64,000 nucleotides of DNA from Ambrosia x helenae (GCA_030844895.1 CM061226.1:100960687-101024686); one strand, 5' to 3'. Numbered from the stretch's first letter, positions 1 to 11,065 are shown. Notes: generated by a model from the letters alone, not told the origin. Made by a program: numbers and translations.

Positions 1-2
1 TT

Positions 3-1391
3 GCCAGTCAATTACAGGAACTTTCTGATAAAGGGTTCATACGCCCTAGTTCTTCTCCATGGGGATCCCCTGTTTTGTTCGTTAAAAAGAAGGCTGGTTC
101 TCTTAGAATGTGTATTGACTACCGTGAACACAACAAACTCACCATCAAGAATCGTTATCCACTGCCTAGGATTGACGATCTCTTCGATCAACTTCAAGGA
201 GCAACCCACTTCTCGAAGATTGATTTCCGTTCTGGTTATCATCAGCTTAGAGTCCACGATGAAGATATTCCCAAGACAGCTTTTCGCACACGTTACGGTC
301 ACTACGAATTCATGGTTATGCCTTTTGGATTGACCAACGCTCCCGCAATATTTATGGATTTGATGAATCGGGTTTGTAGACCCTACCTCGACAAATTCGT
401 GATTGTCTTCATTGATGATATTTTGATTTACTCTAAATCAAAATCCGATCACGAGCAACATCTTCACTCCATCTTGGGTCTCCTAAAGAAAGAACAACTG
501 TATGCCAAGTTCTCGAAATGTGAATTTTGGCTTAAGGAAGTTCAATTTTTGGGACATGTCATTGATATGAACGGAATTCATGTTGATCCCGCAAAGATCG
601 AAGCTGTGAAAAATTGGAGTGTTCCTCAAACTCCAACTGAAGTTCGTTCTTTCCTTGGTTTGGCTGGTTATTATCGTCGATTCATCGCCAATTTCTCCAA
701 GATCGCTGTTCCTCTCACTACCTTAACTCACAAGGGTAAACCCTATGAGTGGGGACCAAAGCAAGAGGAAGCATTTGAAACTCTTAAGCTGAAACTCTGT
801 GAAGCTCTTATCTTGTCTCTACCTGATGGTAATGATGATTTCGTGGTCTATTGTGATGCATCGAACCAAGGTCTTGGTTGTGTTCTCATGCAACGAGGAA
901 AGGTTATTGCTTATGCGTCTCGACAACTCAAGACTCACGAAAAGAATTATACCACCCATGATCTTGAATTGGGCGCTGTTGTCTTTGCTCTCAAGATTTG
1001 GAGACATTATCTTTATGGGACCAAATGTGTGGTGTTCACGGACCACAAAAGTCTCCAACATGTCTTCGACCAGAAAAATCTTAACATGAGACAACGACGT
1101 TGGGTTGAGTTACTTAACGACTATGATTGCGAAATTCGCTACCATCCTGGCAAGGCGAATGTTGTGGCTGATGCACTTAGTCGTAAAGAGCGTATCAAAC
1201 TTCAATGTGCGAGAGTTCGTACTGATCTTCAAGATCGCATTCTTCAGGCTCAACATACATCAGTCACCCAAGGTAACATGTACGATGAAATGTCTTGTGG
1301 TGCTGAAACTCAACTTGAAACCAAACCTGGTGGTCTTCTCTATTTCGACTATGGATTCCCGACCGTGATGATCTTCGTACTTTTCTCATGA
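3..1391 (+). pseudogene. pol: gypsy pol: reverse transcriptase and RNase H (partial, frameshifted)
   Basis: Copies retrotransposon RNA into DNA and degrades the RNA strand. The frame is open from the window edge; the first ATG at 75 is internal, not the true start. Visible motifs: KIDFRSGYHQ with a catalytic Asp near 222, FIDDILIYS with the Asp pair near 414, MPFGLTNAPA, then RNase H with DASNQGLG (Asp near 855), the Glu of HDLELGAV, FTDHKSL and VVADALSRK. All RT and RNase H catalytic acids are present. The frame shifts near 1340: the integrase continues in frame 2 while this frame ends at a TGA at 1389-1391. In an intact element this is one polyprotein with the next entry. Confidence 0.93.
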
Positions 1392-2683
1392 ACGAGGCTC
1401 ATAAGTCTCGTTATTCTATTCATCTTGGAGCTTACAAGATGTACCATGATCTCCGTTATTCTTATTGGTGGCCTGGTATGAAGAAAGACATTGCTCTTTT
1501 CGTTGCAAAATGCCTTACTTGTTCAAAGGTCAAGGCTGAACATCAACGACCATCTGGTATGCTTGAACAACCAGAGATTCCTGTATGGAAATGGGAGAGC
1601 ATAGCTATGGACTTCATCACCAAACTCCCTCGTACACCCAAAGGTTTTGACGGTATTTGGGTAATCGTCGATCGTTTGACCAAGTCAGCCCACTTCTTAC
1701 CTATTCGTGAGAAGTATTCTGTAGAAAGGTTGGCAAAGATGTACGTAAGTGAAATCGTATGTCGTCATGGTATACTTTTGGACATTATCTCTGATCGCGA
1801 TGGTCGTTTCACCTCTCACTTTTAGGATTCTTTGCAAGATGCTTTGGGTACCAAGTTGAACCTGAGTACTGCTTATCACCCTCAAACAGATGGTCAGACT
1901 GAACAGACCATCCAGACACTTGAGGATATGCTCAGGGCATGCATCATCGATTTTGGTGGCGCATGGGATTCTCATCTTCCTTTGGTTGAGTTTTCGTACA
2001 ACAACAGTTATCACGCCAGCATTAACATGGCTCCTTTCGAGGCACTCTATGGTCGTAAATGTCGTTCACCTGTCTGTTGGACTGAGGTTGGTGAAGCTCG
2101 TATCACTGGACCCGAACTAATCCAGGAAACCACAGACAAAATTCAACTTATTCAGGATAATCTTCTCAAGGCTAGAAGTCGTCAGAAGAGTTATGCTGAT
2201 AAACGTCGTAAACCCTTGGAATTTCAAGTTGGGGACCTTGTACTACTTAAGGTATCCCCTTGGAAAGGAGTAATTCGTTTCGGTAGAAAGGGAAAACTAG
2301 CTCCTCGATACGTAGGTCCCTTCAAAATTCTTGACAGAGTTGGAAAAGTGGCTTACAAACTTGATCTTCCACCTGAGCTAAGCAATGTTCACCCGACCTT
2401 CCATGTTTCGAATCTCAAGAAATGCTTAGCAGATGAGAACCTTCATGTTCCTCTTGAGGATGTGAAAATTGATGAAAACATGCACATTATCGAGAAACCC
2501 GTTGAGATTGTTGATACTGGAGTCAAGAAACTCAAGCGCAGTCGCATTCCGATCGTTAAGGTTCGTTGGGAATCTAAACGAGGCCCAGAGTTCACTTGGG
2601 AACGTAAAGACCAGATGAAGTCGAAGTATCCACATCTTTTTCCACCAGACTCTCCAACTCCAACTTCGGGACGAAGTTCCTAA
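1345..2683 (+). pseudogene. pol: gypsy pol: integrase and chromodomain-like C terminus (one in-frame stop)
   Basis: Continuation of pol in frame 2. Motifs: an HHCC-type zinc finger ending CLTCSK, the first catalytic Asp in MDFITKLP, the second in SDRDGR, and the Glu in the TDGQTEQ segment. A TAG at 1823-1825 replaces what is normally a Trp codon between the second Asp and the Glu, a simple TGG to TAG change; the same frame continues from 1832 to the TAA at 2681-2683. The last ~60 residues (EKPVEIVDTGVKKL through KVRWESKRGPEFTWE) match the chromodomain-like tail thought to guide integration into heterochromatin. With the upstream frameshift, this copy cannot make full Pol. Confidence 0.92.
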
Positions 2684-2696
2684 AAGTAGGGGAGAC
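2683..2696 (+). other. polypurine tract (plus-strand primer)
   Basis: AAAGTAGGGGAGAC directly precedes the LTR start TGTAACA. The same tract, reversed, abuts the LTR at 61333-61345, supporting the boundary. Confidence 0.85.
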
Positions 2697-2854
2697 TGTA
2701 ACATTACGCATTTAAACTTGTATGTTACACGATCATCATTAATAAAACGCCAAGTTCTAGTATTTTGTTCGCATTTAATTATTTTTGTCGCATTCTTGAA
2801 ACCCTAATACTATATATATTATAAATATAATATGGATAAACCTTGGATAATTAT

Positions 2855-2945
2855 AAAAAAATAGGTGCTTGGGCCGGAAATCGAACCCGCGCCCAAGACC
2901 GGCCCAACATCACACACACTCATCAACCAGCTGGGCTAGCCATCG
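2855..2945 (-). ncRNA. tRNA-like Pol III unit inside the LTR, minus strand
   Basis: On the minus strand there is a box A/D-arm (TAGCCCAGCTGGTT), ~40 nt later box B (GGTTCGATTTC) and then a run of seven T at 2855-2861. The layout is that of a tRNA or SINE head. A homologous unit lies at the same place in the other long LTR (34527-34620). Transcription is not shown. Confidence 0.6.
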
Positions 2946-2993
2946 TATTTGTTTCAAACTAGGCGCGCTATAATTATATCACATGCTTAAATC

Positions 2994-3024
2994 GTCACAG
3001 TTGACTTGGAAAGTCAACTGTGAC
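2994..3024. repeat. LTR hairpin H1 (14-bp stem, GGA loop)
   Basis: Arms GTCACAGTTGACTT and AAGTCAACTGTGAC pair perfectly around GGA. The equivalent hairpin in the second LTR (34669-34699) differs at three pairs, all compensated. Confidence 0.88.
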
Positions 3025-3398
3025 ATACGACTTGCCATAATCCATCATAATAACTCGTAATTGATTCATTTTTGGTATCTTTACACGATTACCGGCCTAT
3101 CATGACTAAGCAACACGTTGATTATCAATCAATTGATAATCAATTAACCTTATACGCGTATACCATTGAATGTTTGGTCAAATCTTGCCAATTCGAATAC
3201 TGAAGCCTTCACACTGTAAATTGATCGTTCACGAGCCATCACAACTCGCCAATACTCCTCTCTTAATCTCTAATTCTTCACACAACACTCTGTTCTTGTT
3301 CATTCGATCGCAGTTTGACTAATTGGGTTGACCGATCAATCAAGCTCGAAACAACTTTGTAAGTGAAATGTTTTCTGTGGGTTATGTTCATTGGCATC

Positions 3399-3441
3399 CA
3401 CACATCAATAGCCCTATGATTAATTGGGCTATTGATGTGTG
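3399..3441. repeat. LTR hairpin H2 (16-bp stem, 11-nt loop)
   Basis: Arms CACACATCAATAGCCC and GGGCTATTGATGTGTG pair perfectly. The second LTR has the same hairpin at 35071-35117 with a compensated A-T to T-A swap. Confidence 0.88.
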
Positions 3442-3535
3442 AATCAAACTATTGCAGAATCTAGGGCTTCGAAGGTTTAAATTGGGGATAAACTGATTTT
3501 GCTTAGTATATTTATTTTAAATGAAACAGAAATAA

Positions 3536-3626
3536 TCACAACCACTGGTCTGGACCAAGTGGTTGTGACTGTTGCTTGCCTCCTAAGCCACCCGGTTTCG
3601 AGTCCCGGCAGTGGCGCTTCTTTTTC
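3536..3626 (+). ncRNA. tRNA-like Pol III unit inside the LTR, plus strand, with hairpin H3
   Basis: Box A-like TGGACCAAGTGG at 3551-3562 resembles the D-arm of class II (Leu/Ser) tRNAs. Box B-like GTTTCGAGTCC is at 3595-3605 and a T5 run follows at 3621-3625. An upstream 11-mer (TCACAACCACT, 3536-3546) pairs with AGTGGTTGTGA overlapping box A, forming hairpin H3. In the other LTR (35211-35300) box B is the consensus GGTTCGAGTCC, so this copy has one box B mismatch. Confidence 0.6.
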
Positions 3627-4469
3627 CTTTTTCATTTTTAAAACAACAAACCCCATTTAATTATATATATATATATATATTACATTTAATCTTATAAATT
3701 CGTTTTTAATTATTAAAACCCTTTTATAAATTCTAAAAAAAATATTTTTAACTAATCTGATATAAAAGTTTTACCCACAATTTTTAGTTTTCTGAAATTA
3801 ATTTATTTAATATATATAATAATTAAATCAATTTTATTCTATTATATTTATAAAATTCCATTAGAATATCAAAACAATTTTATAAATTTCCACAAAAATT
3901 ATTCTAAGTTTGTACAATGATAAACTTTTCTGAAATGATTTTAATTCTGAAAAATCATTTATTTAATATTTTTAATCAATTTTTGTTAGTTTTAATCGTA
4001 ATTAAATCATAATAAATCCAATTTTTAATATTTTTGCACCAAAATTTTATACAATTTATTTCTGAATATTTAGAACAGAAATATAAATTTTAAAATAATA
4101 ATTCTTTAATTTTAGTATTTTTAAATATTAAAGTTAAATTTTGGCAATTTGTAATAAATAGATTTAATAATCTATTTTAAAGAAAATAATTTTATAAAAA
4201 TTATTTTTATACTTCAAACACATTATTGTGAACATCCTAAATTCAAACTTTATAAAAAGACTTTCATTTATTTAATTATCGAAATTCCCTTTATTTATTT
4301 AAACATTTTATTATAAATTCAACAATTGGATATCCCCAAATCGAAACCCTAGAATATACTTGTAGACTAGATAGACTTAGACTTATTTGTTGCCTTATAC
4401 ATAGGGTAATACTTGGCAATCTATTGGGCTACACTCATACTATTCCTCAATACCTAATACTATACCAAG

Positions 4470-4950
4470 GTGAGTTTACGTAACCATGTTTATGCGATTC
4501 TTTATACTTGCAACATTTTATTTAAGCAATTCAACATGCATGTCTAGTTGTAAACTTTATTGCCTCATGAATTAGTCAACAACAGTTTCAACGAGTTTCA
4601 ACGAGTTTCAACATTACATAATCATTAGCTATGGCCATGCCGGCGATACTCAATAATAGATCTATTGGATTGACAACCCCACCCGGATACGCGTACCTCC
4701 TACATAGGTAGCGTGGGTGATTGTTATCGTTCCAACATATTACTAAGGTGAACCGTAGATGACGGGATGGACCTAAACTAGTCGGAGGTTTGATTATGTC
4801 GATTCAACATATTATGCTATTTCATGTAGACTTAAACTTACGATAGACATATGAACTGCTAAACTTTTATACTTAAACTATTTGCTTAACATGGATTATG
4901 TATTCTCACCAACTTCTAGTTGACCCCCCCCCATTTTTACAACTCAACAG
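4470..4950 (+). other. putative intron inside the LTR (481 nt)
   Basis: The donor AAG|GTGAGT fits the plant consensus exactly; a pyrimidine-containing tract and CAACAG acceptor lie 481 nt downstream. Equivalent donor/acceptor pairs occur in five other LTRs here. Splicing is inferred from sequence only. Confidence 0.5.
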
Positions 4951-5178
4951 GAAATAATGATGCATGAAGACTAGAGTATTTTCATGAAGATGATTTGAAG
5001 TCTATGCTTGCTTGATTTTGTGATGTATTAGATTTCCACATTAAAACTCATTATGTATTTCTATTTTTGGATATTTGCAAGTTAAATTTATTTCCATTAA
5101 AATTTGGTTACCATGTGCTACTGTATACTCATTCTTACGTGACACCTCGATGTTTCCGCCATCGGTTGGGGTGTTACA

Positions 5179-5553
5179 GATATGGTAACGTTTTGGTAAC
5201 TCTTGGTAACATATTGAACAAACCTGTGAACTCACCAGCATTATATATGTTGACGTCTTTTTGACATGTTTTTCTTAGGTCGCTAAGGTAGCATCGGTTG
5301 GACTAGGCGCACGGGTCTGCATTGGCGTCTAGGCTTAGTGGCATATTTTAAATAAGTTTCTTGAATATTTTGGAACGCAGTTTTGTAGTTGATTAAATCT
5401 TTAAATGCTTCCGCTATATTCTAATGGTTTGATAACCAAGTTTTGAGTTTGTGTATTTCATATAGTGTTGTTTATTGTGACCGTTGACTTGGATCCTGGT
5501 TTGTCATGCGCCTCGCGGTAAAACTCCGCAAGTGGAAATTTGAGGGTGTGACA
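5179..5553 (+). repeat. 3' end of a family B LTR, interrupted by the gypsy element
   Basis: Matches the end of the family B LTR at ~21380-21749 and, reversed, 10559-10930: CTCACCAGCATT, the acceptor-like TTTTTCTTAG|GTCGCT, GGATCCTGGTTTGTCATG and the GGGTGTGACA end. The left part of this LTR should lie beyond the window edge. Confidence 0.85.
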
Positions 5554-5885
5554 GTAGGATGGTCCAATATGTGTTTTAAATGAGAGTAGTAATGTCATTT
5601 CTTGTATTTTGATATAGAAACAATTTGACTTTCACCCTTAAGTCATGCCCCTTATCTCTCTCATCTTTATTTTAATCTTAAATATTATTAGTTATTATAA
5701 TCTCTCTCATACATTCAAACTTGTTCATCTTCCAAAAAGAAAAAAAAAACAAATAGAACCACAAAACCTTCTTTGCACCGGTTATTCTTCATCTTCTATA
5801 AAAGTGGGTTTAAAGTAATAGTGTTTTCTTTTTTTTTTCTTTTTTTCTTTTTTGCTGATCTAACCGAATAATAGTGTTTTTTTTT

Positions 5886-6210
5886 ACTAAACATGATTCG
5901 TATCTGTTAAAACACTCCAGATGATAATATAAAACACTCCTTATTAATGCATACTAGTTTCTCTTTCATTATAAAACACTCCTGACGTTATTATAAAACA
6001 CTCCTGACGTTTTTTTTACTAAACATGATTCGTATTTGTTAAAACACTTCTACTCTTTTAAAACACTTCTACTGTGTTTAGTTTCAATATAAAACACTAT
6101 TGATGTTATTATAAATACTCCCGATGATAATATAAAACACTCCTTATTAATGCATACTAGTTTCTCTTTCATTATAAAACACTCCTAGCGTTATTATAAA
6201 ACATTCCTGA
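5886..6210 (+). repeat. degenerate tandem array of an AAAACACT-containing ~20-bp unit
   Basis: TATAAAACACTCCTGACGTT and variants recur about a dozen times; a longer block (near 5920-6003) is repeated near 6118-6203 including TTAATGCATACTAG. The surrounding 5554-6534 holds no coding sequence I can support. Confidence 0.7.
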
Positions 6211-6533
6211 TGTTAACTTTCTTCCATGACTTGAATAATAAAAAAGTGATAGAGATGGGTTATATATTTGAAGAATCAAACAAATTTTTGGGTATTGATC
6301 AACTTATTTGATATGAATATCTTATGATTCTTATGAAAAATAATGAATAATTAGTTAATTTAGGATGATTAATCTTCATAAATATCTAGATGTTAGTTGC
6401 TAATTTAGTGGGTTTGTAATAAATAAAAAATGGACAAAAGTCTATAATGCTCTTCATCTAAAGATTTAATCAGATTTGATCTAATGGTTGAAAATACTTC
6501 CTACACAAAACAATTTTCCTATCGGATCCTCTA

Positions 6534-6534
<1 letters not shown>

Positions 6535-6583
<49 letters not shown>
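6535..6583. repeat. (TA)n microsatellite
   Basis: About 24 TA units. Such tracts flank several MITEs between here and 9190. Confidence 0.95.
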
Positions 6584-6585
<2 letters not shown>

Positions 6586-6954
6586 TAAGTTCAAATAGGA
6601 ACCTAGGGTGTAGTTAGGAACCTTAAGATTATCCGTTGTCGCTCACCTTGAGAGATCACTTTATCCTATAAAAATAAAACAAATGGGCGTTGACATGGCA
6701 CTGGCTAAAATGTAAATCCTGCTCACTTGATCCTGTTCTGGCTCAAGGTGAGCAATCACTTTATCAGATTTTTTTTGTAATTTTTTTTATAAAACATTCT
6801 ATTGCATTCATATTAAAATAAACATTAAAAATCATAAAATAACATCACGGTCCATAAAACATCAAACAATTATTTTAAAAAACATAAAATAACATCGCGT
6901 TCCATAAACATCAAATAATTATTGAAAAACATAAAATAAATAATGAAAAGACGA

Positions 6955-7365
6955 CTATACTAGAAATCGTCCTCTCATAAGTCTCCAAATCTCAACACTT
7001 GGGTAGTTATCATTGTGTATGGCTCGGTATTCATCACGAGCCACTTCAATCAACTCTTTATCATTAAAACCCGGGTTCTCGTGCATCGCATTTATGTAGA
7101 AATGCTAAAAAATGGTGCACTTCGCCTTCATGGAACAATATTTTCCATAAATCGCGTCAGTTGGACGACGGTTTTCACCCATTTGTTGGTTGAATCGGGT
7201 GATAACCCCTCGCCAAAAAGTTTGGCTTCGCACGAGATCTCCTTGATCTTGTTGGTGAATATAACAATTCACCAACACGAGTTCTTCCTTTACAGTCCAC
7301 ATTGGTGGTCGCAGACGGTTTATTAGGGTCGGGATTGGATTTGGATTTAGGTTTTGGTTTGCCAT
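6955..7365 (-). pseudogene. Myb/SANT-like protein of PIF/Harbinger type (one stop)
   Basis: 137 codons in one frame, broken only by TAG at 7105-7107. The N terminus (MANQNLNPNPIP) leads into a trihelix/Myb-like segment with W-T-V-K-E-E-E-type spacing, QGDLVRSQTFWRGVITRFN, YGKYCSMKAKC, and after the stop YINAMHENPGFNDKELIEVA and SVEIWRLMR. In Asteraceae such proteins are often mislabelled GST T3-like; they resemble the Myb-like ORF of PIF/Harbinger transposons, which binds element ends together with the transposase. No DDE transposase ORF is nearby. A host-derived Myb-like pseudogene is the alternative. Confidence 0.65.
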
Positions 7366-7430
7366 TTTTGATCAAGTGGAAGATAAAAAAATGATGTTAT
7401 TTTTTTGATCAACTAGCACCATATATATAT

Positions 7431-8339
7431 ATAGGATTTGGATCATTTGAGAACCACCATTTAGGGAGAGAACCAAAGAACCAAGTGTGAACACAAAAAC
7501 CCCTCCACCAAAAAATAAAAAAATTATATAACCTAAAAAAATAAAAAAATAAAAAAATAAAAAAAGTAAAAACACCAAAATGTTTTTTTAGTGTTAATAT
7601 TTCTGAAAAAAAATTTAAAAAAAAATACAAAAAAAATAAAAAAACAAAAAAATGGCCTTTTTTACATCATAATTACGTCATATACCGTATGCACATGTGC
7701 ATTTCACTATTAGAGCACACTTTTGAATAAATTATCAATTGCCATAATGAAATGATCATTAAATGGACGTAATATGATATATAAGGTGGAAAAAAAATTA
7801 TTCGATAATCTTTAAATAAACGCGAAGTGCATTTCACTATTATAGTTAGGTTTTCTTTTCATGGGTTTAGCTTTAGGGTTTAGTTTTTAGGTATGATGGG
7901 AATGGGGTTAGGTTTTTTGGGGTTTTGTTGGTGAATAAACTTAAAAAATAAACCTATATAAAACTATAAAATAAGATAAGTGTACTACATGCACATGTGC
8001 ATTTCACTGTTATAGTTAAGTTTTTTAATGGGTTTAGCTTTAGGGTTTAGTTTTTGGGTATGGTTGAAGAGGGGGTATCTTTTTTTGGGGGGGGGGGGGG
8101 ATGGGATGGAGCGTTTTGGTTTTTGGGGGGGTGTGGGGTTAGCTGCACATGTGCATTTCACAATTGGGGGGGGGGGGGGGGGGTTGGGGCGGTGTGGGGG
8201 ATGGAGGGTTTAGGTTTTTAGGGAGTGAGGTGGGTGGGTTTAGGTTTTTAGGGGGTGGAGGCGGGGTTTTTAGGTTTTTTTTTGTTTGTGTTGACAATGG
8301 TTCTCTGGTTCTCTCCCTAAAGTTGGTTCTCGTATGATC

Positions 8340-8346
<7 letters not shown>
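7431..8346. mobile_element. MITE with ~50-bp terminal inverted repeats in a (TA)n tract
   Basis: The left end (GGATCATTTGAGAACC, TTTAGGGAGAGAACCA) is mirrored at the right end 8290-8345 (TGGTTCTCTCCCTAAA, GGTTCTCG, ATGATCC). Both ends abut TA repeats. The interior has G tracts at 8088-8100 and 8166-8182 and three copies of GCACATGTGCATTTCAC. Gly-rich ORFs over the G tracts are not genes. Confidence 0.75.

Positions 8347-8401
<55 letters not shown>
8347..8401. repeat. (TA)n microsatellite
   Basis: About 27 TA units between two MITEs. Confidence 0.95.
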
Positions 8402-8406
<5 letters not shown>

Positions 8407-8822
8407 CAAGATCGTGTACAAAGTGTTTTTTTTTTTGTGAGAAGTGTGAGAAGGGTTTATAATTGATACTTAGACATCATTTTTTGAACTTAGTCGTGAT
8501 GTTTTGGATTGTTTTGCCTATAAAAACACCAAACATAACAATTAAAAACCAAAAACAATGTATTTTAGGCTTAAAACTTAATACACCATACTAAGAACAT
8601 TAGCAGTGTGTTTTAAGCGTTAAGTAGTGTGTTTTAGCTATTTTTTAAATTTAATGACTATAATACATTGTCTTGTGTTTTAGATTGTTGTGTTTGGTGG
8701 TTTTCAAGTTAAAACAACCTAAAACATCATTCCTAAATCCAAAACATGATGTCTACGTGTCAATTCTTAGTCATTCTCACACTTCTCACGAAAAATGTAC
8801 TTTGTACAGGATCCTAAACCTA
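8401..8822. mobile_element. second MITE, ~420 bp, inverted ends
   Basis: Left end TAGGGTCAAGATCGTGTACA, GTGAGAAGTGTGAGAA; right end TTCTCACACTTCTCAC, TGTACAGGATCCTAAACCTA. Both sides are TA repeats. No coding sequence. Confidence 0.75.
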
Positions 8823-8835
8823 TATATATATATAT

Positions 8836-9167
8836 ATGATCCGGATCATTTGAGAACTCCTATGAGTTGTGAGAACCATAGGAACTAACTTTATAACCAC
8901 ACACTTATTATAATAAAAAATGAATATGTGGTCCAAAATTAAACAACAATAAAATACTGAATAAAATATTAATATACTTATACAGGGGTAAAAATCCTTA
9001 GACCGGTGTAATTTGGTGTAAATTAATGCATTTTTTATCAAAAAATTTTACAGCGGGGTTTACGTGTTTTTACACTAGTGTGCAAAAATAATTATTTTTT
9101 TTCGCATTTTACATCGAGTTCTCGCGAGTTCTCACAACTAATCGAGTTCTCAACGGATCCTAACCCT
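8836..9167. mobile_element. third MITE, ~330 bp, inverted ends
   Basis: Left GATCCGGATCATTTGAGAAC and GTTGTGAGAAC; right GTTCTCACAACT and GAGTTCTCAACGGATCC. Flanked by TA repeats. Its interior (AATAAAATATT, TTTTTACACTAGTGTG) resembles the element at 25660-25972. Confidence 0.75.
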
Positions 9168-9433
9168 ATATATATATATATGTATATATATATAAAATTT
9201 ACTTTTGACCGTTAGCTAGCTGCCAACGGCTAGAGTTTTTGAATTTGACTCGCTAGCTCACGCGAGCTAGGTTGCTTGGGCTCGATCGCGGAAACGGTCT
9301 CTAGGTCTTGTTGTGGGCCGATCAATCTAGGTGGATAACATTGTGGCTCGTGGCAGGCTGCTCGGGGCCACAACACATACTTTAAGAACCAATCCTAGGC
9401 ATCCGTTTATATTTTGATCTAAATGACATATAT
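9168..9433. other. spacer, nothing recognised
   Basis: A short TA repeat, then unique-looking sequence with several CTAGCT/AGCTAG words. I see no gene here. Confidence 0.5.
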
Positions 9434-11065
9434 CACTACTAGAAAATGAGGCTAATGCAACTTTTTAAATGCAACCTTTCTCTATTGTGTTGCATTTGAC
9501 TCTAATGCAACTTTGATAAAAATAAAGGTTGCACTAAAAGATCTAAGTGCAACCTTTTCATAAAAAAGTTGCAAATAAATATTGAACATGCAACCTTTTT
9601 ATTTAAAAGTTGCAAATTTTTTAAAAGTTGCAACTTTTGTTAGAAGTGTTACATTGTTAAAACTTACATGCAATTCTTATTCTATAATGGCCGTGTAGTT
9701 TAATGAAAACTACAAACAAATACAAAGTTTTGATTTGTAAATGGTAAAAGACTTCTATTATTGTTTTCGTCATAACTGATATTTAAACAATATTTTTACG
9801 ATAAATTAAATGGTAAGATTAATGTAGGGAAAACTAAACCATACACTTAACGGCGAAAGTTATTGACACGACATGAAACCTAACCCGATATGGAAAAACA
9901 GGTTAGGGTCAACAAACACAACCCGTTTAAAAAAACGGTTCAGGTCAAGCAGTATTAAAAAACAGGTCGGGTTTGGGTTGACACGTGTAAAAACAGATTG
10001 ACCCGTTAATTCGTTTAAGTACTATTGTATTTTTGTTTATTCCATTTCCATTTTTATGATTAATTATAGTAGGGTTAGTTTTGGCACACCATATTATTTA
10101 CATGTTACGCTCATACTCACAATTAAATATGTTATGGATTACCCCCTTATAACCCAACAACCCACCTATGACTCATCAACAAGTACGAATCACATAAAAA
10201 TTCGAGTTAAGGGGTCGTGTTCCGGTCGACCTTAATTTATGAAGGTTGGTTTAAGGTTGAAACCTTTGACACAAATAATAATACGGGTCGGGTTTGAGTT
10301 GCACATTTCAACCTGACAACCCATGAACTCGACACAACCGGCAACCTACATACACTTACTCTTCTGCACACAACCGACCTTAATTCATAAAAACACCATT
10401 TGTCATTGTTCATGTTCAAGTATGTAAGGAATTAGATGTTCCAAGGCAAACGAGAGCATTTACATAAAAAAAATGATTAGTTGTTGGATGTTGCCTCACT
10501 TGACCACTCATAGTAAAGCTTATTACAATTATAAATTTTTACAATTTTTTATATAATCTGTCACACTCTCAAATTACCACTTGCGGGGTTTTACCGCGAG
10601 GTGCATGACAAACCAGGATCCAAGTCAACGATCACAATAAACAACTCTATATGAAAAACGTAAAGAGACATAACCATTAATTTTATAAGAGGAAGCGTTT
10701 AAGTAGCATTTAATCAACTATGCTATCATCTCAAAAGTTATTCAAAATACTTTTATTACAAAACGTGCAACTATGCCTAGACGCCAATGCAGACCCGTGC
10801 GCCTAGTTCCCTTCATTGCTACCTTAGCGACCTGAGAAAAACATGCCAAAAAGATGTCAACATATAATGCTGGTGAGTTCACAGGTTTGTTCAATATGTT
10901 ACCAAAATGTTACCATGTCCATACTATATCAATGTTACCAAGTACGCTAGCTAGGCGTATGTTTTATTACTACTACGATTGGAAACCATTACTAGACACG
11001 TTTAGCAATGTTTAGCATGTTTAAGCAGCCCGTATGTTCAGCATGATAATGTTCCTGTTCGAGAC

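Larger units (their letters stand above)
1..5178 (+). mobile_element. Ty3/gypsy retrotransposon (family A), 3' part: pol, PPT and 3' LTR
   Basis: The window opens inside pol; gag, protease and the 5' LTR lie outside. Order RT, RNase H, integrase, chromodomain-like tail, polypurine tract, LTR is that of plant Ty3/gypsy chromoviruses, probably Tekay/Del type (the clade is an inference). The element ends at 5178 and the next bases belong to the end of another LTR family, so it inserted into that LTR. Pol is broken by one frameshift and one stop, so this copy is not autonomous. Confidence 0.93.
2697..5178 (+). repeat. 3' LTR of family A (long form, ~2.48 kb)
   Basis: Begins TGTAACA and ends TGTTACA (short inverted ends). 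The last ~35 bp, with the ATCGGTTGGGGTG motif, recur at 12301-12315, 36768-36785 and reversed at 59865. The first two thirds align with the solo LTR at 34261-36785; the part after 4470 instead matches the short solo LTR at 11612-12315. The TATA position of the other copy (TATAAATT) reads TGTAAATT here at ~3210, so this promoter may be weakened. The 3660-4340 stretch is very AT-rich with no coding sequence. Confidence 0.9.

Noticed and set aside
1..2683. Possible endogenous pararetrovirus
   Set aside because: Integrase, chromodomain-like tail, PPT and LTR show a Ty3/gypsy element; no movement or coat protein motifs.
8028..8337. Gly/Phe-rich ORFs
   Set aside because: They translate G tracts inside a MITE; no homology expected.
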